NCBI GenBank assembly: GCA_934162255.1
Contig: CAKPIG010000001.1
Coordinates: 62,001 to 126,000 of the forward strand
From: an uncultured Clostridia bacterium
GTDB lineage: Bacteria; Bacillota; Clostridia; TANB77; CAG-508
Direction: 5' to 3'
DNA length: 64,000 bases
The notes beneath the pieces are model-generated. The model was not told the origin of the DNA, ran no database searches, and was given only the letters and a program-made list of their open reading frames with translations. Shown here in pieces: positions 51,589 to 61,322 of the stretch (its first letter is position 1; every line of letters begins with the position of its first letter). Both the position numbers and the translations under genes were made by a program.

Positions 51589-52218
51589 ATGCGAAAGAAA
51601 AGAAGTGAAATCGTATCAATTGCAAAGCAAGAAATCTCTCAAAATTTAAAATCATATATAATAATAACAATAATATTTTTAATAGGAATATTTTTAGGAA
51701 CACTATTTGTAAATCAAATAAATTCCAAAGAAGAGATTTCAAAATATATAACAACATATATTGATGAAACAAAATCAATAGAAAAAATAGATTATTTTAC
51801 TGAACTACAAAAAGATATTAAAGAAAATATATTATTGGCAATATTGTTATGGTTTGCAGGAACCACAATAATAGGAATACCAATAGTACTTGCACTAATA
51901 ATATTTAGAGGCTTTTGCTTAGGCTACACAATAGCTTCAAGTGTATATGTATTAGGCAAAATAAAAGGAATAATATTTGTATTAATAACAATATTCTTAC
52001 AAAATCTAGTGTTTATACCAGTAATAATCATACTAGGAGTAAGTAGCATAAAATTATACAAATCAATAATAAAAGATAAAAGAAAAGAAAATATAAAAAT
52101 ATCAATAATAAAACATAGTGTACTCTCATTAGCAATGCTTGCGTTACTAATATTATCATCAGTAATAAAAATAGAAATATCATATAGAATGATAGTAAAT
52201 TTAATAAAATATTTTTAA
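51589..52218 (+). CDS. spoIIM: Stage II sporulation protein M
   Basis: 209 residues, polytopic membrane protein of the SpoIIDMP engulfment complex, which remodels septal peptidoglycan in the mother cell. Four or five hydrophobic helices (about 24-43, 83-110, 122-150, 175-195). FRGFCLGYTIASSVYVLGKI (about 107) matches the most conserved segment, with DUF95/SpoIIM fold. The next gene is xerD, as in Bacillus and many Clostridia. In Bacillus it is sigma-E dependent. Confidence 0.9.
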   Translation: MRKKRSEIVSIAKQEISQNLKSYIIITIIFLIGIFLGTLFVNQINSKEEISKYITTYIDETKSIEKIDYFTELQKDIKENILLAILLWFAGTTIIGIPIVLALIIFRGFCLGYTIASSVYVLGKIKGIIFVLITIFLQNLVFIPVIIILGVSSIKLYKSIIKDKRKENIKISIIKHSVLSLAMLALLILSSVIKIEISYRMIVNLIKYF

Positions 52219-52235
52219 AAAATATGAGAAATCTA

Positions 52236-52264
52236 TTTACAATTTGTAGAAATTTTGATATAAC
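52236..52264 (+). promoter_or_regulatory. Putative promoter of xerD
   Basis: TTTACA (52236-52241), 17 bases, TATAAC (52259-52264). TGATATA (52257) and TATATCA (52273) form an inverted repeat that overlaps the -10. Confidence 0.5.
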
Positions 52265-52337
52265 ATATAAAGTATATCAGTTATGTAAAATTATTGATAT
52301 AAAACAGAATAATAATAATCATTAGGTGGGGGAAAAA

Positions 52338-53219
52338 ATGGAAGAACAATTAAACTTATTTTTTGGATTTTTAGAGAATGACAAGAAGGTATCACTTAAT
52401 ACCCTTCAATCATATAAAAGAGACTTAAAGCAATTTGAAAAATACATAGAAGATAATAGTGAAAACTATAATGAAATAACAGATGAAAATATAAAAGAAT
52501 ACATAACATATATGCAAGAAATAGGAAAAAAACCATCAACAATATCAAGAGGATTAGCATCAATAAGATCATTTTATCAATATGAAGCAAAAAACAAACA
52601 AATAAAAAAAGACCCAACAGAAGGAATACAATCCCCAAAAATAGAAAAAAGAGTTCCAAGTGTGTTAACTTCAAAAGAAGTTGCATTACTACTTGATCAA
52701 CCCAAAAATGTTGACTTAAAAGGAACAAGAGATAAAGCAATGTTAGAATTTGCTTATGCGACAGGAATGAGAGTTACAGAAATAATATCATTAAACATAG
52801 AAGATATAAACTTAGAAAGAGGATATGCAACATGCAAAAATGGTAAAAAAGAAAGAACAATACCATTAGGCAACATGTCATTAAAAGCATTAAAAGACTA
52901 TGTTGAAAATGCAAGAGATATAATGATAAAAGACAAAAATGAAAAAGCATTATTTGTTAATGTGAATGGACAAAGATTAACAAGACAAGGCTTTTGGAAA
53001 ATAATAAAATATTACAAAGAACAAGCACATATAGAAAAAGACATTACACCACATGTATTAAGACATTCATTTGCAACACACTTATTACAAAATGGAGCAG
53101 ATTTAAAATCAATTCAAACAATGCTTGGACATTCAGACATATTGTCAACACAAATATATATGCAATTTCAAGATGAAACATTAAAAAATGTATATAAAAA
53201 AGCTCACCCAAGAGCATAA
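52338..53219 (+). CDS. xerD: Site-specific tyrosine recombinase XerD
   Basis: 293 residues. SAM-like N-terminal domain, then the catalytic domain with Arg (GMRVTEIISLNIED), Lys (CKNGKKERTIPLG), HVLRHSFATHLLQ (His, Arg), LGHSDILSTQIYMQF (His, nucleophile Tyr). It resolves chromosome dimers. Its place after spoIIM is the standard housekeeping context, so it is not a mobile-element integrase. Start at 52338 after GGTGGGGG. Confidence 0.93.
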   Translation: MEEQLNLFFGFLENDKKVSLNTLQSYKRDLKQFEKYIEDNSENYNEITDENIKEYITYMQEIGKKPSTISRGLASIRSFYQYEAKNKQIKKDPTEGIQSPKIEKRVPSVLTSKEVALLLDQPKNVDLKGTRDKAMLEFAYATGMRVTEIISLNIEDINLERGYATCKNGKKERTIPLGNMSLKALKDYVENARDIMIKDKNEKALFVNVNGQRLTRQGFWKIIKYYKEQAHIEKDITPHVLRHSFATHLLQNGADLKSIQTMLGHSDILSTQIYMQFQDETLKNVYKKAHPRA

Positions 53220-53248
53220 AAGTCAAGATAAAACTTGGCTTTTTTTAT
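53218..53248 (+). terminator. Terminator after xerD
   Basis: AGTCAAG and CTTGGCT pair with one G-U around six A/T bases; TTTTTTTATT follows. Confidence 0.85.
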
Positions 53249-53316
53249 TGGAAAATATTGCTTTTTTCATGATTTATTGATATAAAATATATAAGGAAAA
53301 AATGGAGGATAAACAA

Positions 53317-55332
53317 ATGAATAAAATCTATAAAGAAGAAAAAGGTATAACTTTATTGACATTAACAATCACAATAATAATAATGATAATATTAGCAAGC
53401 ATAATAACATATTCAGGTGTTAGCTCAATAGAATCATCAAAGCTAACAAAATTCAGGCAAGAATTAGAAATTTTACAAGCACAAGTTGATGTATGGCATG
53501 CGAAATACTTTGATGACCAAGGACAAAAAATAAAAGAAATAGACATTGGAGAAGAATTAACTGATAAGGCTAAAGAAACTTTAATAGAAGTAAGTGAATC
53601 TGAAATTGAACAACAAGAAAAATATAAACTATTTACTGAGCAAACATTAGAAAACTTGGGCGTTCAAGGAATTGAAAGAACATATATAATCAATATACAA
53701 GATAGAAATATTATAAGTTTAGAGCCATTTGAAGCAAATGGGCAAGCATATTATACTCTAGCAGATGTAACAGGTGGTCAAATAAAAACTAAAAATAATA
53801 AAGACATAAAACAAGGAGAAATTAGTTTTGACCTTAACCTTCTAACAGGGAAAATTATACAAGTAGACAATGTTAAATTATCAAAAAATGCAGGAACAGG
53901 AAGGATTCAATATAGAATAAAGAATAAAGGAGAAGCTTGGCAAACTGCAAAAGAATATATAAAAAGTGAAAATAATATAAAAGATGAAGAAAAAACGAAA
54001 TATCAAATAAGTCTTTTGAAAAGTGAAAATGACAAAGTGGTACCAGGAACATATGAAATAAAAATAACAGACTCAGTAGGAAATTATACTATAAATACAA
54101 TTGAAATAACAGATCATGATGATGATATAATATTTAAACCAAATCCAGGTACTTGGACAAATAAAGATGTTAATGTAAAAGTAGTATATGGTAAAACTTT
54201 AAAAGATTTCAAACTAAAAGTTGCAGATGGTGTAGAACAAAGTGTAGAAAATTCAGCGACTGTAACAGCAAAAAATAATGGATTAACTATATGGGCTAAA
54301 GCGACAGATATGAATGGAAAAGATGTAACAGCAACATATATAGTTAATAATATAGATAGAGATTTACCTGAAATTAATTTAGCAGCATCACCTTCGACAG
54401 AAAATGCAGAAATAATTTTAACTGCAGATGTAAAAGACGCTGCAAGTGGAATTTCAAAGATTATATGGTACTATAAAAAAACTACAGATGCAAGTTATGA
54501 ATCAATAACATCAACTTATGCAACTTTAAATGGCTCAGAAACAGGAAAGAATGAAATTACAGGAACAAAGACAATACAAAATTTAGAAGCTGGTGCAGCA
54601 TATGACATTTATGCAGCAGTATATGATGTTGCTGGAAATAGAAAAGAATCAACAAGTATTAATAATGTGAAAATAACAACTCCTATAGAAATCATAACTG
54701 GAAATGGAAAAACGACAGGAGATATTATTTCAGTAGAAATTATAGAAGGAACAAAAGAAAAATTTTATGTATTATCATATGATGAAAAAACAGGTTATGC
54801 AAAAGCATTGGCAATGTATAATTTGAAAGTAGGAAATATATCAGAGAATGATACTATAACAGAGATAGATACCAGTGTAGAAGGATATGGATTACAAGAT
54901 CCAGAAATGAAAGGAATGGTAACAACAAGTAAAACATACAAAGGAACAGTTGAATTTTCGAGTAGAGCATATTGGAGTGGTACAAAATATAATATAATTG
55001 GAGAGAGATATCCATATGTATATGATGAAAGTGAAGAAAAATGTACAATAAACCAATATGTAAAATCATATAAAGAAAAATTAGGAAACACAAATAAAAT
55101 AAAAGAAGTAAAGTTAGCATCACATGGAGATATAAATAATTTATGGTCACAAAAAACAACATATACTTGGTTACGTAGCACATCATACTGGCTTGGCTCA
55201 TCCGAAAATACGACTAGTAATGTTATTTGGAATGTTAACTCAAATGGAACACTAAAAGCAGTTGCATACTTTAGCAACAAAGAATGCTATGGAGTTCGCC
55301 CAGTTATAACTATTGATATGTCACAAATATAA
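53317..55332 (+). CDS. Pilin-like, Ig-domain and lectin-like secreted protein
   Basis: 671 residues. Type IV prepilin-like N-terminus (EEKGITLLTLTITIIIM, where cleavage after Gly would be expected), then a helical stalk. Beta-sandwich repeats follow (about 210-340 and DLPEINLAASPSTENAE from about 355-450, ending VYDVAGN). The C-terminal domain (WLRSTSYWLGSSEN to YGVRPVITID) resembles DUF6273-type modules of gut Clostridia surface proteins. Start at 53317 after GGAGG; an upstream ATG overlaps that RBS. No pilus machinery gene nearby. It shares an Ig-like module with the next gene. Confidence 0.7.
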   Translation: MNKIYKEEKGITLLTLTITIIIMIILASIITYSGVSSIESSKLTKFRQELEILQAQVDVWHAKYFDDQGQKIKEIDIGEELTDKAKETLIEVSESEIEQQEKYKLFTEQTLENLGVQGIERTYIINIQDRNIISLEPFEANGQAYYTLADVTGGQIKTKNNKDIKQGEISFDLNLLTGKIIQVDNVKLSKNAGTGRIQYRIKNKGEAWQTAKEYIKSENNIKDEEKTKYQISLLKSENDKVVPGTYEIKITDSVGNYTINTIEITDHDDDIIFKPNPGTWTNKDVNVKVVYGKTLKDFKLKVADGVEQSVENSATVTAKNNGLTIWAKATDMNGKDVTATYIVNNIDRDLPEINLAASPSTENAEIILTADVKDAASGISKIIWYYKKTTDASYESITSTYATLNGSETGKNEITGTKTIQNLEAGAAYDIYAAVYDVAGNRKESTSINNVKITTPIEIITGNGKTTGDIISVEIIEGTKEKFYVLSYDEKTGYAKALAMYNLKVGNISENDTITEIDTSVEGYGLQDPEMKGMVTTSKTYKGTVEFSSRAYWSGTKYNIIGERYPYVYDESEEKCTINQYVKSYKEKLGNTNKIKEVKLASHGDINNLWSQKTTYTWLRSTSYWLGSSENTTSNVIWNVNSNGTLKAVAYFSNKECYGVRPVITIDMSQI

Positions 55333-55348
55333 AATATTATATAATAGG

Positions 55349-55385
55349 AATTGAGAAGAAAATTTTAATTCTTCTCAATTTTTTG
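55349..55385 (+). terminator. Terminator after the pilin-like gene
   Basis: AATTGAGAAGAA and TTCTTCTCAATT form a perfect 12-base stem with an eight-base loop, then TTTTTG. Confidence 0.92.
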
Positions 55386-55464
55386 TCCAATGAAGAAGTT
55401 TTGTAACAAACTTGTAATAAAAATGTAAAAAAAAAGACATAAAAACCGTAAACCGTTGCGAGAG

Positions 55465-55487
55465 TATATATATATATATATATATAT
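55465..55487. repeat. (TA)n dinucleotide tract upstream of the BspA-type gene
   Basis: 23 bases of alternating T and A, ending 17 bases before a -35 box. AAACCGT is repeated in tandem just before it (about 55444-55457). Such tracts can change length by slippage. Confidence 0.9.
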
Positions 55488-55503
55488 CGAGTAAATTAGT
55501 AAA

Positions 55504-55532
55504 TTGATAAAGAGAAAAGGCGATGATATAAT
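55504..55532 (+). promoter_or_regulatory. Promoter of the BspA-type gene
   Basis: TTGATA (55504-55509), 17 bases, TATAAT (55527-55532): a near-consensus promoter with the (TA)n tract upstream. Confidence 0.75.
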
Positions 55533-55565
55533 CACAAAAAAAGACTAAAAAGGAATGAAAAAATA

Positions 55566-58208
55566 GTGAAAGTGATAAGAAAAAAAGGAATAAGTAAAGC
55601 AATTCCATTTATTATTGTCGTCTTTATATCTGTTTTAGGGATATCATTTGCAAATGTAGGAAATATTACAGGAACAATAGAGGTACAAGCAGAAAGCCCT
55701 TTGCAAGATGGAGTATTTATAAGTAATGTAGAAATAGGAACTGTAAATGAAGCATATGCAGAAATAAATACATATAGCAAAAGAATGTTAAATACAACAG
55801 TACAATTATCAGAAACAAAGAAAGAATCAAATTTAAATATGTATGTTACACTATATAACAATACTAATTATAACTATATATTTAAGGGGTTAAGTTATGA
55901 TGAAGAATTTTATGATAATTCAAATATAACAGTAGAAATATTGTCAAATGAAAACTACATGAACATAGGAGACAAAATTCCACCTAAAGTAGAAAGTATA
56001 GTATATATTTCATTTAAATATAAAAATGAAATACTTCAGGCAAATCATGTATTAAATGCATGTATAAATTTTGAAATAGGAATACCTGCACCGAGTAAGC
56101 CAATTATAACAAATAAAGCAGATGGATTGTGGATAAATGAACCATCTGAAATTGCAATAACATCATCAACACAAGATGATAGAAGCAAGATAGAAAAAAT
56201 AGAATATAGCTATGATAATATAAATTGGTTAAGTGATTGGAAAAATGACTTAAAAATAGAAGAAAATACAGCTACTATAAATAATACATGGGATTCAGAT
56301 TATGATACGACTCTATATGTAAGAGCAATAGATAATTTTGGGGAAATAAGTGAAGTTGCTACAACAGAATTGAGATTAGACATGACATCTCCTAAAATAA
56401 CATTTTCAGCAAGTGCTTCTACAAGTGAATCAAAAGTAACATTTTCAGCAACAGCAGAAGATTCTTTAAGTGGAATCTCATCGATAACGGCAAGTTATAA
56501 AGAATCAAACGAAACAAATTATAAAAGTTTATTTGGTGAAGAATATGAAACTATGTATGGAAATAAGAAGGGAAAAAGCACAATAACAAAAACAGAAATA
56601 GAAAGCTTTGAGTTAGGCAAAACTTATGATTTATACATGAGTGCATATGATGTTGCAGGAAATGAAATTGATTCACAGGTTATAACCGTTGATGTAACAG
56701 GAGAAATATATGCAGCATTATATACAGATGGAACATTAGCACTACAAAATAATAACAACTTTAGTTCAACAAATTTGAGTAAAAAGTATAATGTTAATAT
56801 AGGAGGAAAGCATTATACATATGATAAACCTAACAATGTAATAAAAGATGATGAATCAGTTACAATCCCGTGGAGTAATGAGCTAAGCCAAATAAAAAAA
56901 GTAGATATAAGAACAAAAATATATCCACTATATGCAAGTGCATTATTCTGTAATATGACAGAGCTAACGAACTTTGTGAATATACAAAATTTAAAAACAG
57001 ATTATACTACAGATATGTGTGCTATGTTTATGCTTTGCAAAAATTTAAAAAATCTTGATTTAAGTTATTTTAATACTAAAAGGGTAACTGATATGCAAAG
57101 TATGTTTGAGTCTTGTGGATATAATTCTATGACAAGTTTAGTATTACCAGAGAATTTTGATACATCAAATGTAACCAATATGGCAAGGATGTTTTGTTAT
57201 TGCGGATATAATTCTTTGTCAGAATTAAAATTATCATCAAGTTTCAATACTTCAAAAGTGACAAATATGCATAGTATGTTTGGATTATGTGGATATTGCA
57301 ATCTTGAGAGTTTTAGCTTTTCACCTAATTTTATAACATCCAATGTCATAGAAATGGGATGGATGTTCGAAAGTTTTGGACTTAAGAAAATGAAGACTCT
57401 TGAACTACCTAATACATTTGATACATCAAAAGTTACTAATATGGCAGGGATGTTTTATGATTGTGGATCAGAGAGCATGACAAAACTAACATTACCGGAA
57501 TGTTTTGATACATCAAATGTAACAAGTATGGAATACATGTTTTTCTGCTGTGGGGGGCAAACAATGACAAATCTGACTTTGCCAACAAAATTTAACACAT
57601 CAAATGTAACCACCATGAGATATATGTTTCAATCTTGTTACAAATTAACAAGTTTAGATGTAAGTAAATTTAATACTGCTAAAGTAACTGATATGAGTTA
57701 TATGTTTCAAAGATGTAACAAATTAATAAATTTAGATGTAAGCAAATTTAATACTGCTAATGTAACAAATATGAGATATATGTTTGATTATTGCCAAGAA
57801 TTAGCACAAATAAATGTAAGCAACTTCAATACAAGTAATGTAAAAGATATGGAAGGAGTGTTTTCACATTGCGAAAAGCTGAAAAATATAAATGTAAAAA
57901 ATTTTAATACAAGCAATGTGACAAATATGTTAGCAATGTTCAGTGGTTGCTTTGAAATAGAAAGTCTTGATGTAAGCAGTTTTAATACGAGTAAAGTAAC
58001 AACTACAGCTTGGTTTTGTGATGCATGTTACAAAATTACAAGTTTAGATCTAAGAAATTGGGATACAAGAAATGTTACTAATATGACAGGAATGTTTTCT
58101 CAAGATGCTAAACTAACAAAAATACTAGTAAGTTCAAAATGGAAAACAGCTTCTGTTAATTCAGGTATGTTTAGTGGTTGCGGAACAAGTACATTAACTG
58201 TACAGTAA
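55566..58208 (+). CDS. BspA-type (DUF285) repeat surface protein
   Basis: 880 residues from a GTG start. Signal-like helix (about 11-29), then beta domains, an Ig-like module (about 278-380) similar to the one in the preceding gene (both end in YDVAGN), and about 14 BspA/DUF285 repeats (from about 455 to the end). The repeats have the pattern FDTSNVTNMARMF, with varied Cys/Ser patches between. No LPXTG or other anchor at the C-terminus is seen. Such proteins act in adhesion or interactions; here no partner is known. It is the largest secreted protein in the window. Confidence 0.9.
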   Translation: MKVIRKKGISKAIPFIIVVFISVLGISFANVGNITGTIEVQAESPLQDGVFISNVEIGTVNEAYAEINTYSKRMLNTTVQLSETKKESNLNMYVTLYNNTNYNYIFKGLSYDEEFYDNSNITVEILSNENYMNIGDKIPPKVESIVYISFKYKNEILQANHVLNACINFEIGIPAPSKPIITNKADGLWINEPSEIAITSSTQDDRSKIEKIEYSYDNINWLSDWKNDLKIEENTATINNTWDSDYDTTLYVRAIDNFGEISEVATTELRLDMTSPKITFSASASTSESKVTFSATAEDSLSGISSITASYKESNETNYKSLFGEEYETMYGNKKGKSTITKTEIESFELGKTYDLYMSAYDVAGNEIDSQVITVDVTGEIYAALYTDGTLALQNNNNFSSTNLSKKYNVNIGGKHYTYDKPNNVIKDDESVTIPWSNELSQIKKVDIRTKIYPLYASALFCNMTELTNFVNIQNLKTDYTTDMCAMFMLCKNLKNLDLSYFNTKRVTDMQSMFESCGYNSMTSLVLPENFDTSNVTNMARMFCYCGYNSLSELKLSSSFNTSKVTNMHSMFGLCGYCNLESFSFSPNFITSNVIEMGWMFESFGLKKMKTLELPNTFDTSKVTNMAGMFYDCGSESMTKLTLPECFDTSNVTSMEYMFFCCGGQTMTNLTLPTKFNTSNVTTMRYMFQSCYKLTSLDVSKFNTAKVTDMSYMFQRCNKLINLDVSKFNTANVTNMRYMFDYCQELAQINVSNFNTSNVKDMEGVFSHCEKLKNINVKNFNTSNVTNMLAMFSGCFEIESLDVSSFNTSKVTTTAWFCDACYKITSLDLRNWDTRNVTNMTGMFSQDAKLTKILVSSKWKTASVNSGMFSGCGTSTLTVQ

Positions 58209-58222
58209 TTATATAGCAATAA

Positions 58223-58261
58223 AAAATAGGTTCAGTATAATATGTACTGAACCTATTTTCT
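58223..58261. terminator. Bidirectional terminator
   Basis: AAAATAGGTTCAGTA and TACTGAACCTATTTT form a 15-base perfect stem around seven bases, between the BspA-type gene (+) and the flavin reductase gene (-). Confidence 0.93.
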
Positions 58262-58265
58262 AAAA

Positions 58266-58766
58266 TCAATCTTTAGAGAAAGCACCTGTAATCTCTGCAA
58301 GATAAAGTGTATGATAATCATTAGCTTTATAATCTAAATCAACAATTGATTTATCAACAAACTCATCTTGAGTTAAAACATGTTTATATAAATTCTTACA
58401 AGTAAGAACTAAAGAAGCTTCTTCAAAAGTTGGAACATTATTTATAAAAGAAAGATGTAATCCAGATTTTGAAATTTTATCTTCATCTCTACCTGTAACA
58501 CTTCCAAAATATCCTAAAGTTTTTTTATAACTATTATCAAAAAAACTTAAAGAAAATTCTTCAGATTTATCAACAAATTCTTTTGTATATCTTTGAGGTC
58601 TTAGAACTATAAATGCAACATTTTTGTCCCATAAAACTCCTAAACCACCCCAAGAAGCTGTCATTGAATTTGTTTTTTCTCCATCAGTTGATGTAACTAA
58701 CATCCAATCCTTTCCTATTTTTGTAAAAGGATTAAATTGTAATTCATTAATATTAATTTCTTTCAT
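58266..58766 (-). CDS. Flavin reductase-like (FMN-binding split barrel) protein
   Basis: 166 residues. FNPFTKIGKDWMLVTSTDG, NSMTASWGGLGVLWDKNV, FIVLRPQRYTKEFVDKSEEF, and FGSVTGRDEDK fit the flavin reductase/DIM6 family that binds FMN. It is transcribed on the - strand with an RBS GGAGG. Likely a redox enzyme of unknown substrate. Confidence 0.88.
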   Translation of the reverse strand: MKEININELQFNPFTKIGKDWMLVTSTDGEKTNSMTASWGGLGVLWDKNVAFIVLRPQRYTKEFVDKSEEFSLSFFDNSYKKTLGYFGSVTGRDEDKISKSGLHLSFINNVPTFEEASLVLTCKNLYKHVLTQDEFVDKSIVDLDYKANDYHTLYLAEITGAFSKD

Positions 58767-58810
58767 ATCTATTTACCTCCGCACATTATTATAATATGTA
58801 AAATAAATAA

Positions 58811-58833
58811 AATCAAGTACAAAGTACTTGATT
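58811..58833 (-). terminator. Terminator of the 58832-60058 gene
   Basis: On the - strand AATCAAGTAC and GTACTTGATT pair around TTT, followed by TTATTTATTT. It overlaps the stop codon by two bases. Confidence 0.85.
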
Positions 58834-60058
58834 ATTTGCTATAAACAGAACTTGGAAGAGTGATAATATCATTTGTATAACTAAAACTACTACTAATAGT
58901 TTCTTTTCCTTCAACTTCAACTTTAATTTGACCTAAAGAGAAGTTTCCTTTATCAACATAGTAAGTTTCTGTTTTTGTACTATTCTTTGCGACTACAACA
59001 TAGAAACGACCTTCTTCAAATGCGTTAAAATCAGTATATGCATCTTTTTTTGTAAGCAAATCTAATTCATAAGAAGCAAATAATTCAGATAATGCATATT
59101 TTCTATCTTTTCTTTCAAGAGATGAACCATATACAACTTCTCCTAATGAAAATTCAGACAAATCATTTTCAGGAGCATAATGTGTAATTCCATAATCTGT
59201 ATATGTATTATATTTTGTTGTCTTTTTATCTCCATCTGTAATATCGATTTTTGATATTGAATCAATCAAATCTAAGCTTTCTATGGCTGTGCCTTTTGAA
59301 AATCCATAATTAGAAGTTTCAGCAATTATTGTATGTTGAGCAGCTGTGAAATTCAACATATTATTTATAATTGTGTTTATGTTTGAATCTGTTGTATTAA
59401 TTTGACAAACTTCAGCCATATTTGAATTATCTTTTGTAGAGAAATGATATCCACTTAGTGGGTTATTACCAAGTAATACATTTTTTTCTTCTTGAGTATA
59501 TGTTTTTTCAACATTTATTGTTTCAACAATTGAATCTGTTGGAACAACAATAACATAACCTTTAAGTTCATCTGTTGCACCATCACTATAATCCCAAACA
59601 TATAAAGTAGAATCAGAATCATTATATATTACATCTGCAAGTCTTGCTTCTAATATTGATTTACCACGAACAAATTTTGAATAAACAATATAAGATTGTT
59701 TATTATCATAGTATTTTTGAACAAGATTCCAAGCTCCACAAAAATCTTTATAAGAGTCATAATTCATAAGTTCTTTTTTGGCAAATTCTTTATCTAAATC
59801 ATAATTTGAATAATTAGATAAATCAACATATTGTAAATGATAATCTTGAGTACAATCACTCTTTATTACAGGGTAATTATTTTTTATATTCTCTTGAACT
59901 TGAGTAGCTTCCTGCTCAGGTGTTGTAACTGTATTGTTTGAAGAAGTACTTGTAAATTTTAATGCAACAACAATTGCTATAGCAAAAACAACAATTAAAG
60001 CTATTATAACTATTAAAGCTGTTTTAAAACTGATATTAATATAACCATTTTCCTTCAT
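58832..60058 (-). CDS. Membrane-anchored extracytoplasmic protein of unknown function
   Basis: 408 residues. N-terminal cytoplasmic stretch, one membrane helix (about 12-34), a Ser/Thr/Asn/Gln-rich linker (about 36-55), and a large extracytoplasmic domain. The domain has several Asp/Tyr-rich patches such as YVWDYSDGATDELKGYVIVV and LSEFSLGEVVYGSSLERKDR. I recognise no family. Promoter region divergent from the transglutaminase gene at 60197. Confidence 0.7.
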   Translation of the reverse strand: MKENGYINISFKTALIVIIALIVVFAIAIVVALKFTSTSSNNTVTTPEQEATQVQENIKNNYPVIKSDCTQDYHLQYVDLSNYSNYDLDKEFAKKELMNYDSYKDFCGAWNLVQKYYDNKQSYIVYSKFVRGKSILEARLADVIYNDSDSTLYVWDYSDGATDELKGYVIVVPTDSIVETINVEKTYTQEEKNVLLGNNPLSGYHFSTKDNSNMAEVCQINTTDSNINTIINNMLNFTAAQHTIIAETSNYGFSKGTAIESLDLIDSISKIDITDGDKKTTKYNTYTDYGITHYAPENDLSEFSLGEVVYGSSLERKDRKYALSELFASYELDLLTKKDAYTDFNAFEEGRFYVVVAKNSTKTETYYVDKGNFSLGQIKVEVEGKETISSSFSYTNDIITLPSSVYSK

Positions 60059-60196
60059 TCAATGTACCTCCTTTGTAAAATTTATTATAGAAATAATATA
60101 ACATTTATTAGAATTTTTTTCAATGGATTTTTTATTAAAAAGCTATCTTTTACAAAAAATAAATGTTATAATTAAAAGGAAAAGGAGAAAAATAAA

Positions 60197-61312
60197 ATGA
60201 GATTTAAAGATAAATTAGTAACTACCTTATTATTACTAATAATATTAATGCTAATAGCAGTAATAGGAGTATTAGGATTTGTTATATATAAAGAATTATT
60301 AGGAGATAAAACTGTTGAATTAAACTTTTTAGAAGAATATTCAGGGATAGAAAATAAAGCTAATAGCAGTAAAAACTTAAACAATACAGACTATTCTGGA
60401 ATTGAAAAAGAAAATACTAGCAGTACACAGGAAACTACAAATGAAAGATATAGAAATTTGTATGATCAATTAAACAAATATTCTAAAGTAATATATGACC
60501 AAATTTATAAACATAAAGAAGAACTAAAAACAGGAACATATAAAATAGAATTTGGAAATACGTTTTCAGAATTATTATCTCAAACAAATGGAGAAAAAAT
60601 TTTACAAAAAAATTATCAATCAGCAATAGAAGCACTTATATATGAAAATCCAGAATTATTTTATATAGATGCAACTAAAATGTATATAAACATAGAAAAA
60701 ATAACAAAAATTACAGGAACAAAATATAATGTATATATTAATCAAGGAAATGAAACAAATTACTTAGCAAAAGGATTTTTCTCAAAAGAGGATATTGATG
60801 CAAGTATTAAACAAATAGAAAAGGCTAGAGATAATGTATTATTAAATGTAGCTGGTCAAAGTGATTATCAAAAAATAAAAACAATACATGATTATTTAGT
60901 TGACACAATAGAATATGAAACTTCATTACAAAAAAATAATATATATAATATTTATGGATCATTAGTAGAAAAAACATGTGTATGTGAAGGGTATGCAAAG
61001 GCATTTCAATATTTTATGAACGAGCTAGGAATTGACAATGCTATAGTAATAGGAACAGGAGAAAATAGCAAAAAAGAGATTGAAAATCATGCATGGAATT
61101 ATGTGAAATTAAATGGAAAGTGGTATGCTGTGGATACTACATGGGATGACCCTGTACTAGTTGGAGGAGGACAAATAACTTCAAAAATGAAATATCAATA
61201 TTTTTTAAAAGGATCAACAACAATGAATAAAAATCATACTACTTCTGGACAATTCACAGAAGGAGGAGAAACATTTACATATCCGACACTAAGTGTAAAT
61301 GATTATGAATAG
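60197..61312 (+). CDS. Transglutaminase-like extracytoplasmic protein
   Basis: 371 residues. Membrane anchor (about 8-31), Ser/Asn-rich linker, helical region (about 85-180), then a transglutaminase-like domain: Cys in KTCVCEGYAKAFQYFMNELG (about 255), His in ENHAWNYVKLNGKWYAVD (about 297) and Asp in VDTTWDDPVL (about 312). The domain is often a cysteine protease or cross-linker of wall proteins. A TATAAT lies at 60167. prfB follows by 10 bases. Confidence 0.9.
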   Translation: MRFKDKLVTTLLLLIILMLIAVIGVLGFVIYKELLGDKTVELNFLEEYSGIENKANSSKNLNNTDYSGIEKENTSSTQETTNERYRNLYDQLNKYSKVIYDQIYKHKEELKTGTYKIEFGNTFSELLSQTNGEKILQKNYQSAIEALIYENPELFYIDATKMYINIEKITKITGTKYNVYINQGNETNYLAKGFFSKEDIDASIKQIEKARDNVLLNVAGQSDYQKIKTIHDYLVDTIEYETSLQKNNIYNIYGSLVEKTCVCEGYAKAFQYFMNELGIDNAIVIGTGENSKKEIENHAWNYVKLNGKWYAVDTTWDDPVLVGGGQITSKMKYQYFLKGSTTMNKNHTTSGQFTEGGETFTYPTLSVNDYE

Positions 61313-61322
61313 GAGTGAGAAA

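Noticed and set aside
52338..53219. Tyrosine recombinase as a sign of a mobile element
   Set aside because: It follows spoIIM, the standard site of xerD, with XerD-type motifs and no attachment repeats seen.
57000..58200. Repeated DNA in the BspA-type gene as CRISPR-like repeats
   Set aside because: The repeat is a protein motif with varied DNA, in frame, without constant repeats or spacers.
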